Shown here one piece after another: positions 49,477 to 57,621 of a DNA stretch of 64,000 bases. The notes beneath the pieces were generated by a model that was given only the letters and a program-made list of their open reading frames with translations, did no database searches and was not told the origin of the DNA. A program made the translations under genes and the position numbers. Origin of the DNA: Streptomyces sp. GESEQ-35. GTDB lineage: Bacteria > Actinomycetota > Actinomycetes > Streptomycetales > Streptomycetaceae. Every line of letters starts with the position of its first letter. Within the stretch, counting starts at the first letter, position 1. The stretch is from contig NZ_JAFFSX010000003.1 in the NCBI RefSeq assembly GCF_017948485.1, positions 248,001 through 312,000 of the forward strand. Direction: 5' to 3'.

Positions 49477-49572
49477 CACACAACCCGGCCGCATCCCTCC
49501 TTTCGTGCCACACCGCACCGGAATCACGATGGTCAAGTACCGCGTGGCGCCGATGGGTTGAAGGGACGACCG

Positions 49573-50799
49573 ATGGAGAAGTCGATGGCCGAGACCATTC
49601 CGGAGTTCGGGACGAGCAGGGCGCCGGGGTGTCCGTTCGATCCCGCACCGGCCATGCGGGACCGGCGGGAGGAGGGGCCGGTGGTGCGGGTGCGGCTGTG
49701 GGACGGCAGCACCCCGTGGCTGGTCACCGGATACGCCGAGCACCGGGCCGTACTCAGCGACCCGAGGGTCAGTGCCTCCCCGACCACCCCGGGCCTGCCG
49801 AGGCTCTCCGCGTCGGAGGTCCGCGAGGAGGGGTCGGTCCCCGCGCTCAGCTTCATCATGATGGACGATCCCGAGCACGCCCGGCTGCGGCGGATGGTCA
49901 CCGGCGCCTTCTCCGTCAAGCGGGTCGAGGCGATGCGCACGGTCACCCAGCGGATCGTGGACGAGCAGATCGACGCCATGCTGGCGGGCCCGAACCCGGC
50001 CGACCTGGTCGAGGCGTTCGCGTTGCCGGTGCCCTCGCTGGTGATCTGCGAACTGCTCGGAGTGCCGTACGACAGCCATGACTTCTTCCAGCGGAACAGC
50101 AAGGTCATCATCAACCGCGACTCCACCGGCGAGGAGCGGATGGAGGCCATGATCCGGCTGTACCAGTACCTGGACGGACTGGTCGGCGACAAGCTCGACG
50201 CCCCCGGCGAGGACCTGCTCTCCGGGCTGACCGGGCGGATCAAGGACGGCGAGCTGTCCCGCGACGAAGCGGTGCAGATGGGCGTGCTGATGCTGTTCGC
50301 CGGGCACGAGACCACCGCGAACATGATCGCGCTGGGCACGCTCGCCCTGCTGGAACACCCCGACCAGCTGGCCCTCCTGCGCGAGAGCGACGACCCGAAG
50401 TTCGTCGCCGCCACGGTGGAGGAGCTGCTGCGCTATCTGACCATCACCCACGGCGGGCTGCGGCGGGTGGCGCTGGAGGACCTGGAGATCGGCGGCCGGG
50501 TCATCCGCGCCGGCGAGGGCATCATCGTCGTCAACGAGACCGCCAACCGGGACGCCGCCGCCTTCCTCGACGACCCCGACCGGCTCGACCTCGGCCGCGA
50601 CGCCCGCCGCCATGTCACCTTCGGCTACGGCATCCACCAGTGCGTCGGCCAGTCGCTGGCGCGGATGGAACTCCAGGTCGTCTACAGCACCCTGTATCGG
50701 CGTATCCCGACGCTGCGGCTGGCGGCGGACGTCGACGACATTCCCTTCAAGCACGACGGGTTCATCTACGGCGTGTACGAGCTGCCTGTCACCTGGTGA
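49573..50799 (+). CDS. Cytochrome P450
   Basis: 408 aa. The I-helix AGHETTANMIALGTLALLEH, K-helix EELLRYLTITHGGLRRVALE (ExxR) and heme-binding FGYGIHQCVGQSLARMEL (Cys ligand) are all present. The N-terminus has GCPFDPAPAMRDRREEGPVV, as in bacterial class I enzymes. The ATG at 49573 is preferred to one five codons earlier. No ferredoxin or reductase gene is adjacent, so electrons must come from elsewhere, and the substrate cannot be read from the neighbourhood. The gene has its own region between a terminator and a dispersed repeat. Confidence 0.94.
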   Translation: MEKSMAETIPEFGTSRAPGCPFDPAPAMRDRREEGPVVRVRLWDGSTPWLVTGYAEHRAVLSDPRVSASPTTPGLPRLSASEVREEGSVPALSFIMMDDPEHARLRRMVTGAFSVKRVEAMRTVTQRIVDEQIDAMLAGPNPADLVEAFALPVPSLVICELLGVPYDSHDFFQRNSKVIINRDSTGEERMEAMIRLYQYLDGLVGDKLDAPGEDLLSGLTGRIKDGELSRDEAVQMGVLMLFAGHETTANMIALGTLALLEHPDQLALLRESDDPKFVAATVEELLRYLTITHGGLRRVALEDLEIGGRVIRAGEGIIVVNETANRDAAAFLDDPDRLDLGRDARRHVTFGYGIHQCVGQSLARMELQVVYSTLYRRIPTLRLAADVDDIPFKHDGFIYGVYELPVTW

Positions 50800-50833
50800 C
50801 GGAGCGCTCTGCTGGGTTGGGCCGCTTTGGGTC

Positions 50834-50896
50834 GTTTTTCGGCTGCGGCGCCGTTGTGGCTGGTCGCGCAGTTCCCCGCGCCCCTTTGGGGCGCTG
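50834..50896. repeat. Dispersed palindromic repeat, copy 5 (reverse orientation)
   Basis: TTTTTCGGCTGCGG, then GGCTGGTCGCGCAGTTCCCC and GCGCCCCTTTGGGGCGC, nearly identical in layout to copy 3. It follows the P450 stop codon. Confidence 0.8.
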
Positions 50897-50926
50897 ATGT
50901 GGGCCGTCGTGGATCGAGGGGGCCGT

Positions 50927-50944
50927 GGTGTAGCGGGCTACACC
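50927..50944. promoter_or_regulatory. 18-bp palindrome upstream of the small membrane-protein gene
   Basis: GGTGTAGCGGGCTACACC: perfect 8-bp arms around GG, with the same 8-2-8 geometry and GG..AGC core as the palindromes at 46098 and 48104. It lies 108 bp before the gene at 51052. It may be bound by the same or a related NarL-type regulator. Confidence 0.55.
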
Positions 50945-51051
50945 ATTCCTTCGGGAGGTCGGTCCCTCGTGGCGGCGGGCCTGGCCCGGGATCGTTGACG
51001 GCAGAGATCGCGACCGATCCCGGCCCGCGCCCCTCCCAGAAGGACACTCCC

Positions 51052-51447
51052 ATGCGCTCGAAGCCCGCCGCCCTGAAGTCGTTCGCCGCGAACCTGCTGC
51101 TCTGGTCGTTCTTCGTCGGCGGTCTCGCCGCGAGCTCCGCCTCCGGAGCCGTCCTGGACGGGACGCAGAAGGACATCGCCACCTACGCCGGTATCGCCGT
51201 GTCGCTCCTCGCCGGCTCGCAGATAGCGAGGAAGCCGAAGATCAAGGCGTTCCTCTCGACCCGTCCGGTGCTGTGGTTCCTGTTCCTGTTCAACGGCGGA
51301 GTGGCCGGGGTCAGCTACCTGACCATGGACGGCGCGAAGGGGATCATGGCCGCCGCCGGCATGGGCCTGGTCTCCCTGGGCGCGGCAGGCGGCCTCGTCA
51401 CCGGCCGTCGCAAGCGGGCCGCGGGCGCACTCCGGGCCTCGGCCTGA
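51052..51447 (+). CDS. Small four-helix membrane protein
   Basis: 131 aa. Four hydrophobic helices (AANLLLWSFFVGGLAASSAS, ATYAGIAVSLLAGSQIA, PVLWFLFLFNGGVAGVSYLT, MAAAGMGLVSLGAAGGLVTG) and a basic C-terminal tail. I do not recognise the family. The ATG is preceded by GAAGGAC. It is followed 34 bp later by a small lipoprotein, with which it is probably co-transcribed. The putative operator upstream links it to the exporter/two-component regulon. Confidence 0.75.
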   Translation: MRSKPAALKSFAANLLLWSFFVGGLAASSASGAVLDGTQKDIATYAGIAVSLLAGSQIARKPKIKAFLSTRPVLWFLFLFNGGVAGVSYLTMDGAKGIMAAAGMGLVSLGAAGGLVTGRRKRAAGALRASA

Positions 51448-51481
51448 CTCCATCGACGTCCACACCGAAAGGGACCCCTCC

Positions 51482-51754
51482 ATGCCCACGAAGCGCCTCG
51501 CCGTCACCCTCGCCACCGCCCTCGCCGCCGTCGTCCTGACCGCCGCACTCGCCACCGGCTGCGACGACTCCGCCGACAGCGCCGACAACGCCATCGACTG
51601 CAGGACGGACAACGACAAGCTCGCCCAGTCCATCGACGATCTCAACCAGGCCATGGCCGACTACAACAAGGCCATCCTGAACGGCGACACGGACCCGGAC
51701 ACGGGGAGGATCGACGCCGCGGCCGACGCGTTCAAGGACGTCTGCACACCGTGA
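51482..51754 (+). CDS. Small lipoprotein
   Basis: 90 aa. A lipoprotein signal is visible (ALAAVVLTAALATGCDDSAD, lipid-modified Cys near 27). The mature part is acidic with a helical heptad-like stretch (DDLNQAMADYNKAILNGDTD) and two more Cys (DCRTDND, DVCTP) that could form a disulfide. No family is recognised. It is anchored to the outer face of the membrane. The gene ends 4 bp before the convergent HxlR gene's stop. Confidence 0.75.
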   Translation: MPTKRLAVTLATALAAVVLTAALATGCDDSADSADNAIDCRTDNDKLAQSIDDLNQAMADYNKAILNGDTDPDTGRIDAAADAFKDVCTP

Positions 51755-51758
51755 CGGG

Positions 51759-52145
51759 TCAGGACGGCTCGGCGTCGTAGTCCTGCCGGGCGCGATCGAC
51801 CTTGTCCAGGTTGTCCGTCGCCCATTCGGCGAGGTGGGCGAAGAGGGGGGCGAGGCTGCGGCCGAGTTCGGTGATCTCGTACTCCACCCGGGGCGGGACC
51901 TCCGGGTGGTACGTGCGCATGACCAGGCCGTCGCGCTCCAGCTGCCGCAGCCGCTGGGTCAGCACCTTCGGCGTGATCTTCGAGATCCCCCGCTCCAGCT
52001 CGACGAAGCGCTGCCGGCCGTAGGTGTGGAGGCTCCACAGGATCGGCGTGGTCCAGCGGCTGAAGACGATGTCCACGACCGGGCTGATGGGACAGGCCAG
52101 TTCGGGGTCGGAGACCGGCGTTCGGGTCTTCGCTGCTGCGGCCAT
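51759..52145 (-). CDS. HxlR-type winged-helix regulator
   Basis: 128 aa. The HxlR core is CPISPVVDIVFSRWTTPILW, then FVELERGISKITPKVLTQRL and LERDGLVMRTYHPEVPPRVE YELT-like YEITELGRSL. The conserved Cys of the N-terminus (ELACPISP) is often redox-active in the family. It is divergent from a NAD(P)-binding protein, a very common HxlR target arrangement, with palindromic sequence in the short region between them. Confidence 0.92.
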   Translation of the reverse strand: MAAAAKTRTPVSDPELACPISPVVDIVFSRWTTPILWSLHTYGRQRFVELERGISKITPKVLTQRLRQLERDGLVMRTYHPEVPPRVEYEITELGRSLAPLFAHLAEWATDNLDKVDRARQDYDAEPS

Positions 52146-52158
52146 GCGCGCTCCCCTG

Positions 52159-52190
52159 AGGTAGTCACTTTCCCCTAGGTACCTACTATA
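52159..52190. promoter_or_regulatory. Probable HxlR operator between divergent genes
   Basis: AGGTAG (52159-52164) and the 10-bp palindrome TAGGTACCTA (52176-52185), with an overlapping CTACTATACC, place GGTA/TACC half-sites in tandem close to both starts. This fits HxlR-type repression of both genes. Confidence 0.6.
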
Positions 52191-52261
52191 CCGAGGCTGT
52201 TAGCGTCCTCTCATCGGCACGGAATCTGGCGCAAATGCCCAGATCACAAGGGGAGTTGACG

Positions 52262-53110
52262 ATGATCGTAGTGACGGGGGCGACCGGCAACGTGGGGCGG
52301 TCGCTCGTACGGTTCCTGGTGGGCGCCGGTGAGCCGGTGACCGCGACTTCGCGCTCCGTCGCGGACGCCGAGCTGCCGGAACAGGTGGTGCGGAAGGCGG
52401 CCGATCTCCTCGACGCGGAGAGCCTGCGGCCCGTTCTCGACGGCGCCGACGCGCTGTTCCTCCAGGACGGGGGTCCGAGTGCGCATCGGCTCGACCCCGC
52501 GCACCTCGTGGATGTCGCGAAGGCAGGCGGCGTACGGCGGATCGTGCTGCTGTCGTCCCAGGGGGTCGCGACCCGGCCGGACTCCGCCTCGCACGGGGAG
52601 GTGGCCCGGCGCATCGAGGACGCCGTACGGCAGTCCGGGCTGGAGTGGACCGTCCTGCGGCCCGGCGGGTTCGCCTCCAACACCTACGCCTGGGCCGAGT
52701 CGGTGCGCACGACGCGGAGCGTGGCCGCGCCGTTCGGTGACGTCGGGCTGCCCGTGGTCGACCCGGACGACATCGCGGAGGTCGCGGCTGCGACGCTGCG
52801 GGCGGAAGGCCGACATGCCGGGCGGATCTACGAGTTGACCGGACCGGCCCTCGTCACGCCCCGGCAGCAGGCCGAGGCGATCGCGGCGGCGCTCGGTGAA
52901 CCCGTGCGGTTCGTCGGGCAGTCGCGTGACGAGGCCCGCGCCCAGATGCTGCGGTTCATGCCCGGGCCCGTGGTCGACACGACCCTCGGCATCCTCGGCG
53001 AGCCGAACCCGGCGGAGCTGCGCATCAGCCCGGACATCGAACTCGTCCTCGGGCGGGCGCCGGGCGCATACGGCGGCTGGGCCCGGCGTCATGTCGCCGC
53101 CTTCCGCTGA
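52262..53110 (+). CDS. NmrA-like NAD(P)-binding oxidoreductase
   Basis: 282 aa. The Rossmann start MIVVTGATGNVGRSLVRFLV has the GxxGxxG motif. Later segments fit the atypical SDR/NmrA family (VTATSRSVADAELPEQVVRK, VLLSSQGVATRPDSASHGEV, EWTVLRPGGFASNTYAWAES). The catalytic Tyr-x3-Lys is not evident, as in quinone-sensing or reductase members such as QorB. The ATG at 52262 directly begins the Rossmann strand. HxlR-controlled neighbours suggest a role in quinone or electrophile response. Confidence 0.87.
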   Translation: MIVVTGATGNVGRSLVRFLVGAGEPVTATSRSVADAELPEQVVRKAADLLDAESLRPVLDGADALFLQDGGPSAHRLDPAHLVDVAKAGGVRRIVLLSSQGVATRPDSASHGEVARRIEDAVRQSGLEWTVLRPGGFASNTYAWAESVRTTRSVAAPFGDVGLPVVDPDDIAEVAAATLRAEGRHAGRIYELTGPALVTPRQQAEAIAAALGEPVRFVGQSRDEARAQMLRFMPGPVVDTTLGILGEPNPAELRISPDIELVLGRAPGAYGGWARRHVAAFR

Positions 53111-53119
53111 CCGACCGGC

Positions 53120-53776
53120 TCACGCGGGCCTCACCAGCCCCGTGTCATAGGCGAAGATCACCGCCTGCACCCGGTCCCGTGCGCCGATCTTCGCCAGCAC
53201 CCGGCTCACATGGGACTTCACAGTGGACTCGGCGAGCGAGAAGCGTTCGGCGATCTCGGTGTTGCTCCAGCCGGTGGCCATCGCGGTGAGGACCTCGCGT
53301 TCGCGTTCGGTGAGGGCGACGAGGCGGCGTTCCTGGTCGGGGGTCTGGCCCGGCATCCGGTCGGTGAAGGCGTCGATGAGCTTGCGGGTCAGACCGGGCG
53401 CGATCACGGCGTCCCCGGCGGCCACCGCCCGGATGCCGGCGATCAGTTCGTCGGGCAGGGCGTCCTTGAGGAGGAAGCCGCTGGCGCCGGCGCGCAGCGC
53501 CGAGTACGCGTACTCGTCGAGGTCGAAGGTGGTCAGGATGAGGACCCGGGAGCGGCCGCCGGACTCGACGATACGGCGGGTCGCCTCGATGCCGTCCATG
53601 CCGGGCATCCGGACGTCCATCAGCACGACGTCGGGGCGGAGTTCGGCGGCCATGCGCACCGCCTCAGCGCCGTGGGTGGCCTCGCCGACCACGGTCAGAT
53701 CGGGGTGCTGCTCCAGGAGCATGCTGAAGCCGAGGCGCTGAAGCGCCTGGTCGTCGACGATGAGGACGGTGGTCAT
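53120..53776 (-). CDS. NarL/LuxR-type response regulator
   Basis: 218 aa. Receiver VLIVDDQALQRLGFSMLLEQ, phosphate-accepting Asp54 in VVLMDVRMPGMDGIEATRR, Lys in GFLLKDALPDELI, and HTH LTEREREVLTAMATGWSNTE with VKSHVSRVLAKIGARDRVQA. It is coupled to the kinase by ATGA and converges with the NmrA-like gene nine bases away. The target is unknown, but the MMPL transporter upstream in the same direction is a likely one. Confidence 0.94.
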   Translation of the reverse strand: MTTVLIVDDQALQRLGFSMLLEQHPDLTVVGEATHGAEAVRMAAELRPDVVLMDVRMPGMDGIEATRRIVESGGRSRVLILTTFDLDEYAYSALRAGASGFLLKDALPDELIAGIRAVAAGDAVIAPGLTRKLIDAFTDRMPGQTPDQERRLVALTEREREVLTAMATGWSNTEIAERFSLAESTVKSHVSRVLAKIGARDRVQAVIFAYDTGLVRPA

Positions 53777-55086
53777 CCGGGTCGCTTCTCCGTGGGTGCC
53801 GAGGTGGTCGCGATCAGAAAGCGGGCGTGGACGGTCCAGCCGCCGAGGTCGTTGGGGCCCGCGGTGACACTTCCGCCGTAGAGCGCGGCCCGCTCGCGCA
53901 TACCGACCAGGCCGCGGCCCTCGTCGCTCACGCGCGCGTGCAGAGCGGGCCCGGTGTCCTGGACGGTCAGGTCCACGGCGGTGTCGTCGGCGGTGAGCGT
54001 GACCTGGACGGTCGTGTCGGCCACCGCGTGCTTGAGGGTGTTGGTCAGGGCCTCCTGGACGACGCGGTAGACGGCGAGTTGGAGGCTGGGGGGCAGGTCG
54101 GTGCGGTGGCGGCCTTCGGTGTGCAGGGTGACGGCGGGGCCTGCGGCGCGGACGCGCTCCAGCAGGGGGGTGAGGTCGTTGAAGCCGGGCTGGGGGGCGA
54201 GCGGGGTGCCCTCTGCGGTGGCTTTCTCGTCGTCGCCGATGACGGCGAGGAGGCGGCGCAGTTCGGCGAGGGCGCCGCGGCCACTGTCGGCGATGATGCG
54301 CAGGGTCTCGGCGCCCCGTTTGGGTTTCGCCTCGGTCAGTCCGGCGGCGCCGTTGGCGAGGCCGACGATGACGGCGAGGGTGTGGCCGAGGATGTCGTGC
54401 ATCTCGCGGGCGACGCGGGCGCGTTCGGCGGCGACGGCGAGGCGGGCGCGCTGGTCTCGCTCCACCTCCAGGCGGCGGGCGCGTTCGCGCAGGGCCCGGA
54501 TGTACGCGTTCACCACCCGGCCGACCAGGCCCGCCGCGGCGACCGCCGCCACGAGGGCCGACTGGATGATCGCCACCACCGGAGCCTGGAGGCCGATGTC
54601 CTGGCCTTCGTCGCGCATGATGGTGGCCACGGTCGTCTGCGTGACGGCGACCCCCAGACAGACCGCCAGCTGAACGGGCCGGCTGCTGCGGCCCACATTG
54701 AGCAGCGCCACCACGCGCGCGGCCTCGGACCCGGTGGCGGTGTCCAGGGCGAGGGCCACCGCGGAGACCACAGAGGTGAAGGCGAACACCAGAAGGGGCC
54801 GATGCTGCCGCCACAGCAGCGGGACGCAGAAGGCGGCCATCAGGACCAGCAACGTCGGCACGTCGCGCCCGCTGCCGTCCTGTACGTCCGTCAGGGCCGG
54901 AATACCGAACAACACGCACATCAACGGCACCGCCCAGCGCCTGACCCACGGACGGTTGTGGTCCGCCTGCACCACCCGCATGAGCGAGCGCATGACCACG
55001 ACGTCCGCGCGCCGCTCGTCCCCGCCCAGCAGGGTCTCGGGCGTGACGGAGGAAGCCGATGGCCCGGCAGCGGTCGATGCGGTCAC
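53773..55086 (-). CDS. Sensor histidine kinase, DesK-like
   Basis: 437 aa from the GTG at 55086 (GAGGGCG upstream). The N-terminal membrane domain has about five helices in the first 190 residues. HisKA_3 is ARVAREMHDILGHTLAVIVG with the active His near 227. The HATPase N box is RVVQEALTNTLKHAVADTTV and the G-box is DEGRGLVGMRERAALYGGSV. It is the standard partner of the NarL regulator overlapping its end. The MMPL gene lies 126 bp upstream. Confidence 0.93.
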   Translation of the reverse strand: MTASTAAGPSASSVTPETLLGGDERRADVVVMRSLMRVVQADHNRPWVRRWAVPLMCVLFGIPALTDVQDGSGRDVPTLLVLMAAFCVPLLWRQHRPLLVFAFTSVVSAVALALDTATGSEAARVVALLNVGRSSRPVQLAVCLGVAVTQTTVATIMRDEGQDIGLQAPVVAIIQSALVAAVAAAGLVGRVVNAYIRALRERARRLEVERDQRARLAVAAERARVAREMHDILGHTLAVIVGLANGAAGLTEAKPKRGAETLRIIADSGRGALAELRRLLAVIGDDEKATAEGTPLAPQPGFNDLTPLLERVRAAGPAVTLHTEGRHRTDLPPSLQLAVYRVVQEALTNTLKHAVADTTVQVTLTADDTAVDLTVQDTGPALHARVSDEGRGLVGMRERAALYGGSVTAGPNDLGGWTVHARFLIATTSAPTEKRPG

Positions 55087-55211
55087 GTCGTACGCCCTCT
55101 CGGTACGGGGGCCGCCCGCCGGTCCCCGGGGGAGTGGGACCGACGGGCGGGGCGGGTGGTCACGGCTGAGGTCGGGCCGTACGCCCTGCTTCGGATCGTA
55201 CGGCCGACCGC

Positions 55212-57428
55212 TCAGCCCTTTCCGCTGGGCACGGGCTCCGGCTCCGATGCGCTCTCGGGCTCCTTGTCCAGCAGGTGCCGCAGCCTCTCGCCCTCCACGT
55301 CCACATTGGGCAACAGACGGTCGAGCCACCCCGGCAGCGACCAGGCGCGGCGGCCCAGCAGGGCCATGACCGCCGGGACGATGGTCATCCGGACCACGAA
55401 GGCGTCGAAGAGGACGGCGGCGGCGAGGCCCAGGCCGATCGACTTGATCATCGCGGTGTCGCTGAAGATGAACCCGGCGAACACGGAGATCATGATGACC
55501 GCGGCGGCCGTGACCACCCGGGCCCCGTGCCGGAAACCGGCGACGACCGCTTCCCTCGGCTCGGCCCCGTGGACGTACTCCTCCCGCATCCGGGTCACCA
55601 GGAAGACCTGGTAGTCCATCGCGAGGCCGAACACCACGCCGACCAGGAAGATCGGCAGCACGCTCACGATCGGGCCGGTCTGTTCGACGCCGAAGAGGTC
55701 CGCGAGCCAGCCCCACTGGAAGACGGCGACGACGACGCCGAGGGTCGCGAGGACGCTGAGCAGGAAGCCGGCGGCGGCCTTGACCGGGACGAGGATCGAG
55801 CGGAACACCAGCATCAGCAGAATCAGCGCCAGGCCGACGACCATGCACAGGTACGGGATGAGGGCGGCGTTGAGCTTGTCGGAGATGTCGATGTTGAGGG
55901 CGGTGGTGCCGGTGACCATCAGCTCGGCGCCGGTGTCGTCCTGGAGGGCCGGGCCCCGGTCGCGGATCTCGGAGACCAGGTCGACCGTCTTCTCGCTGGT
56001 CGGGGAGGAGCCCGGGACGGCGCGGATCAGGGCGACGTCGCCGGTCTGGTTGAAGGTCGCGGGGCTCACCGAGGCGACGTCGGGCAGACCGTCGAGGAAG
56101 GTGACCGCCTCATTGGCGGCGGCCTTGGGGTCGTCGCTGCCGCGGGCGTCGACCACGACCGTCAGGGGGCCGTTGTAGCCGGATCCGAAGCCCTCGGTGA
56201 CGGTGTCGTAGGCGGTGCGCTGGGTGCTGCCGGGGGTGGCCGACTCGTCGCCGGGCATGCCGAGCTGGAGCGACAGGGCCGGGATGGCGAGCAGGAGCAG
56301 ACCCGCGACCGAGACGCCGAGGACCTTGACCGGGTTGCGCAGCACGAACTTCGACCAGCGCACACCCATCGGCTCGCGCTCACCGCTCTCGATCGCCCGC
56401 ATCCGGCGCGTCTTGAGCTTCCCGGTCGAGACGCGGGGGCCGGCGAAGCCGAGCATCGCGGGCAGCAGGGTGAGCGCGATGACCACGGCGACGACCACCG
56501 CGAAGGCGGCGCCGAGGCCGATGTCGGACAGGGCCTTGATGCCGATGACACTGAGTCCGGCCAGCGCGATGACCACGGTCAGCCCCGCGAACACCACTGC
56601 CGAGCCGGCCGTACCGAGCGCCCGCCCGGCGGCCTCCTCGGGCCTGTGCCCGTCCCGCAGCTCCCCTCGGTAGCGGGAGACGATGAACAGGGCGTAGTCG
56701 ATGGCGACCGCCAGGCCCAGCATCAGCGCCAGCGTGCTGGTGTTGGAGCTCAGGTCGATGAACGAGCTCGCGACGGTGATCCCGAGGATCGCCATGCCGA
56801 CCCCGAACAGCGCGGTCAGCAACGGCAGTCCGGCCGCGACCAGCGAGCCGAAGGTGATGACCATGACGACGGCGGCGATCGCGATGCCGATCAGCTCGGC
56901 CGCGCTCTGGTGGGCCTCTTCGGCGACGGCGTTCCCGCCCATGCTGACCGCGAGGCCCGCCCGCTCGCCCTGCTGGGCGATGTCCTCCAGGTCGGCGCGG
57001 GCGGCGTCGGTGACGTCGGCCTCCGCGACCTTGTACGTCACCTGCGCGTAAGCGATCGTGCCGTCCTTGCTGACGGTGCCGCTGGTGTACGGGTCGGCGA
57101 CGCTCGCCACCTGGCCGGCCTTGCCGAGGTCGGCGACGAGGGACTCGACCTCGGTCTTGTGCGCGGCGGACGTCAGCTTCTGTCCGTCCGGCGCCTCGAA
57201 GACCACCCGGGCCGTGGCCCCGTCGGCGGACGCCTGCGGGAACTCCTTCTCCAGCAGGTCCAGTGCCTTCTGGGACTGGGTGCCGGGGATGGAGAAGGAG
57301 TCCGACGTACTGCTCGACACACCGGCGGCGCCGATGCCGACGGCGGCCAGCACGGCTATCCACAGCATGAGGACGAGCCGTCGTCGTCGGAACGAGAACC
57401 GGCCCAGCCGGTAGAGGAACGTGGCCAC
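55212..57428 (-). CDS. MMPL/RND-family transporter
   Basis: 738 aa with the two-repeat MMPL layout: helix 1 (RRLVLMLWIAVLAAVGIGAA), a soluble loop, five helices with the AIDYALFIVSRYRGELRDG motif near 245-265, a second soluble domain, then the second helical bundle including the VVFGLAMDYQVFLVTRMREE motif near 575-600. These MMPL motifs carry the proton-relay Asp-Tyr pairs. Members export lipids, siderophores or drugs. Its ATG at 57428 is preceded by GGGAGTTC. It is followed by a histidine kinase and regulator, so it may be part of their regulon. Confidence 0.94.
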   Translation of the reverse strand: MATFLYRLGRFSFRRRRLVLMLWIAVLAAVGIGAAGVSSSTSDSFSIPGTQSQKALDLLEKEFPQASADGATARVVFEAPDGQKLTSAAHKTEVESLVADLGKAGQVASVADPYTSGTVSKDGTIAYAQVTYKVAEADVTDAARADLEDIAQQGERAGLAVSMGGNAVAEEAHQSAAELIGIAIAAVVMVITFGSLVAAGLPLLTALFGVGMAILGITVASSFIDLSSNTSTLALMLGLAVAIDYALFIVSRYRGELRDGHRPEEAAGRALGTAGSAVVFAGLTVVIALAGLSVIGIKALSDIGLGAAFAVVVAVVIALTLLPAMLGFAGPRVSTGKLKTRRMRAIESGEREPMGVRWSKFVLRNPVKVLGVSVAGLLLLAIPALSLQLGMPGDESATPGSTQRTAYDTVTEGFGSGYNGPLTVVVDARGSDDPKAAANEAVTFLDGLPDVASVSPATFNQTGDVALIRAVPGSSPTSEKTVDLVSEIRDRGPALQDDTGAELMVTGTTALNIDISDKLNAALIPYLCMVVGLALILLMLVFRSILVPVKAAAGFLLSVLATLGVVVAVFQWGWLADLFGVEQTGPIVSVLPIFLVGVVFGLAMDYQVFLVTRMREEYVHGAEPREAVVAGFRHGARVVTAAAVIMISVFAGFIFSDTAMIKSIGLGLAAAVLFDAFVVRMTIVPAVMALLGRRAWSLPGWLDRLLPNVDVEGERLRHLLDKEPESASEPEPVPSGKG

Positions 57429-57582
57429 GGAGAACTCCCGGATGGGGGAACGAGGAACGTGTCACCACGCTAGGAACGTCTCGCCGCGACTCAGTGGGCC
57501 TCAAGAGGTGAATACGGCGCAGGCACTGGTACTGCGGTGCCATGCGGCCGTCATTCGCCAGGTGTAGTCCCGCCCATGGAAA

Positions 57583-57606
57583 ACCCCCGGGTGGCGGCCC
57601 GGGGGT
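57583..57606 (-). terminator. Terminator after the lysyl-oxidase-like gene
   Basis: Read on the minus strand, a 9-bp stem ACCCCCGGG/CCCGGGGGT with a 6-nt loop is followed by TTTTCC, 15 bp after the stop codon. Confidence 0.85.
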
Positions 57607-57621
57607 CGGTGGTGCAGAGGG

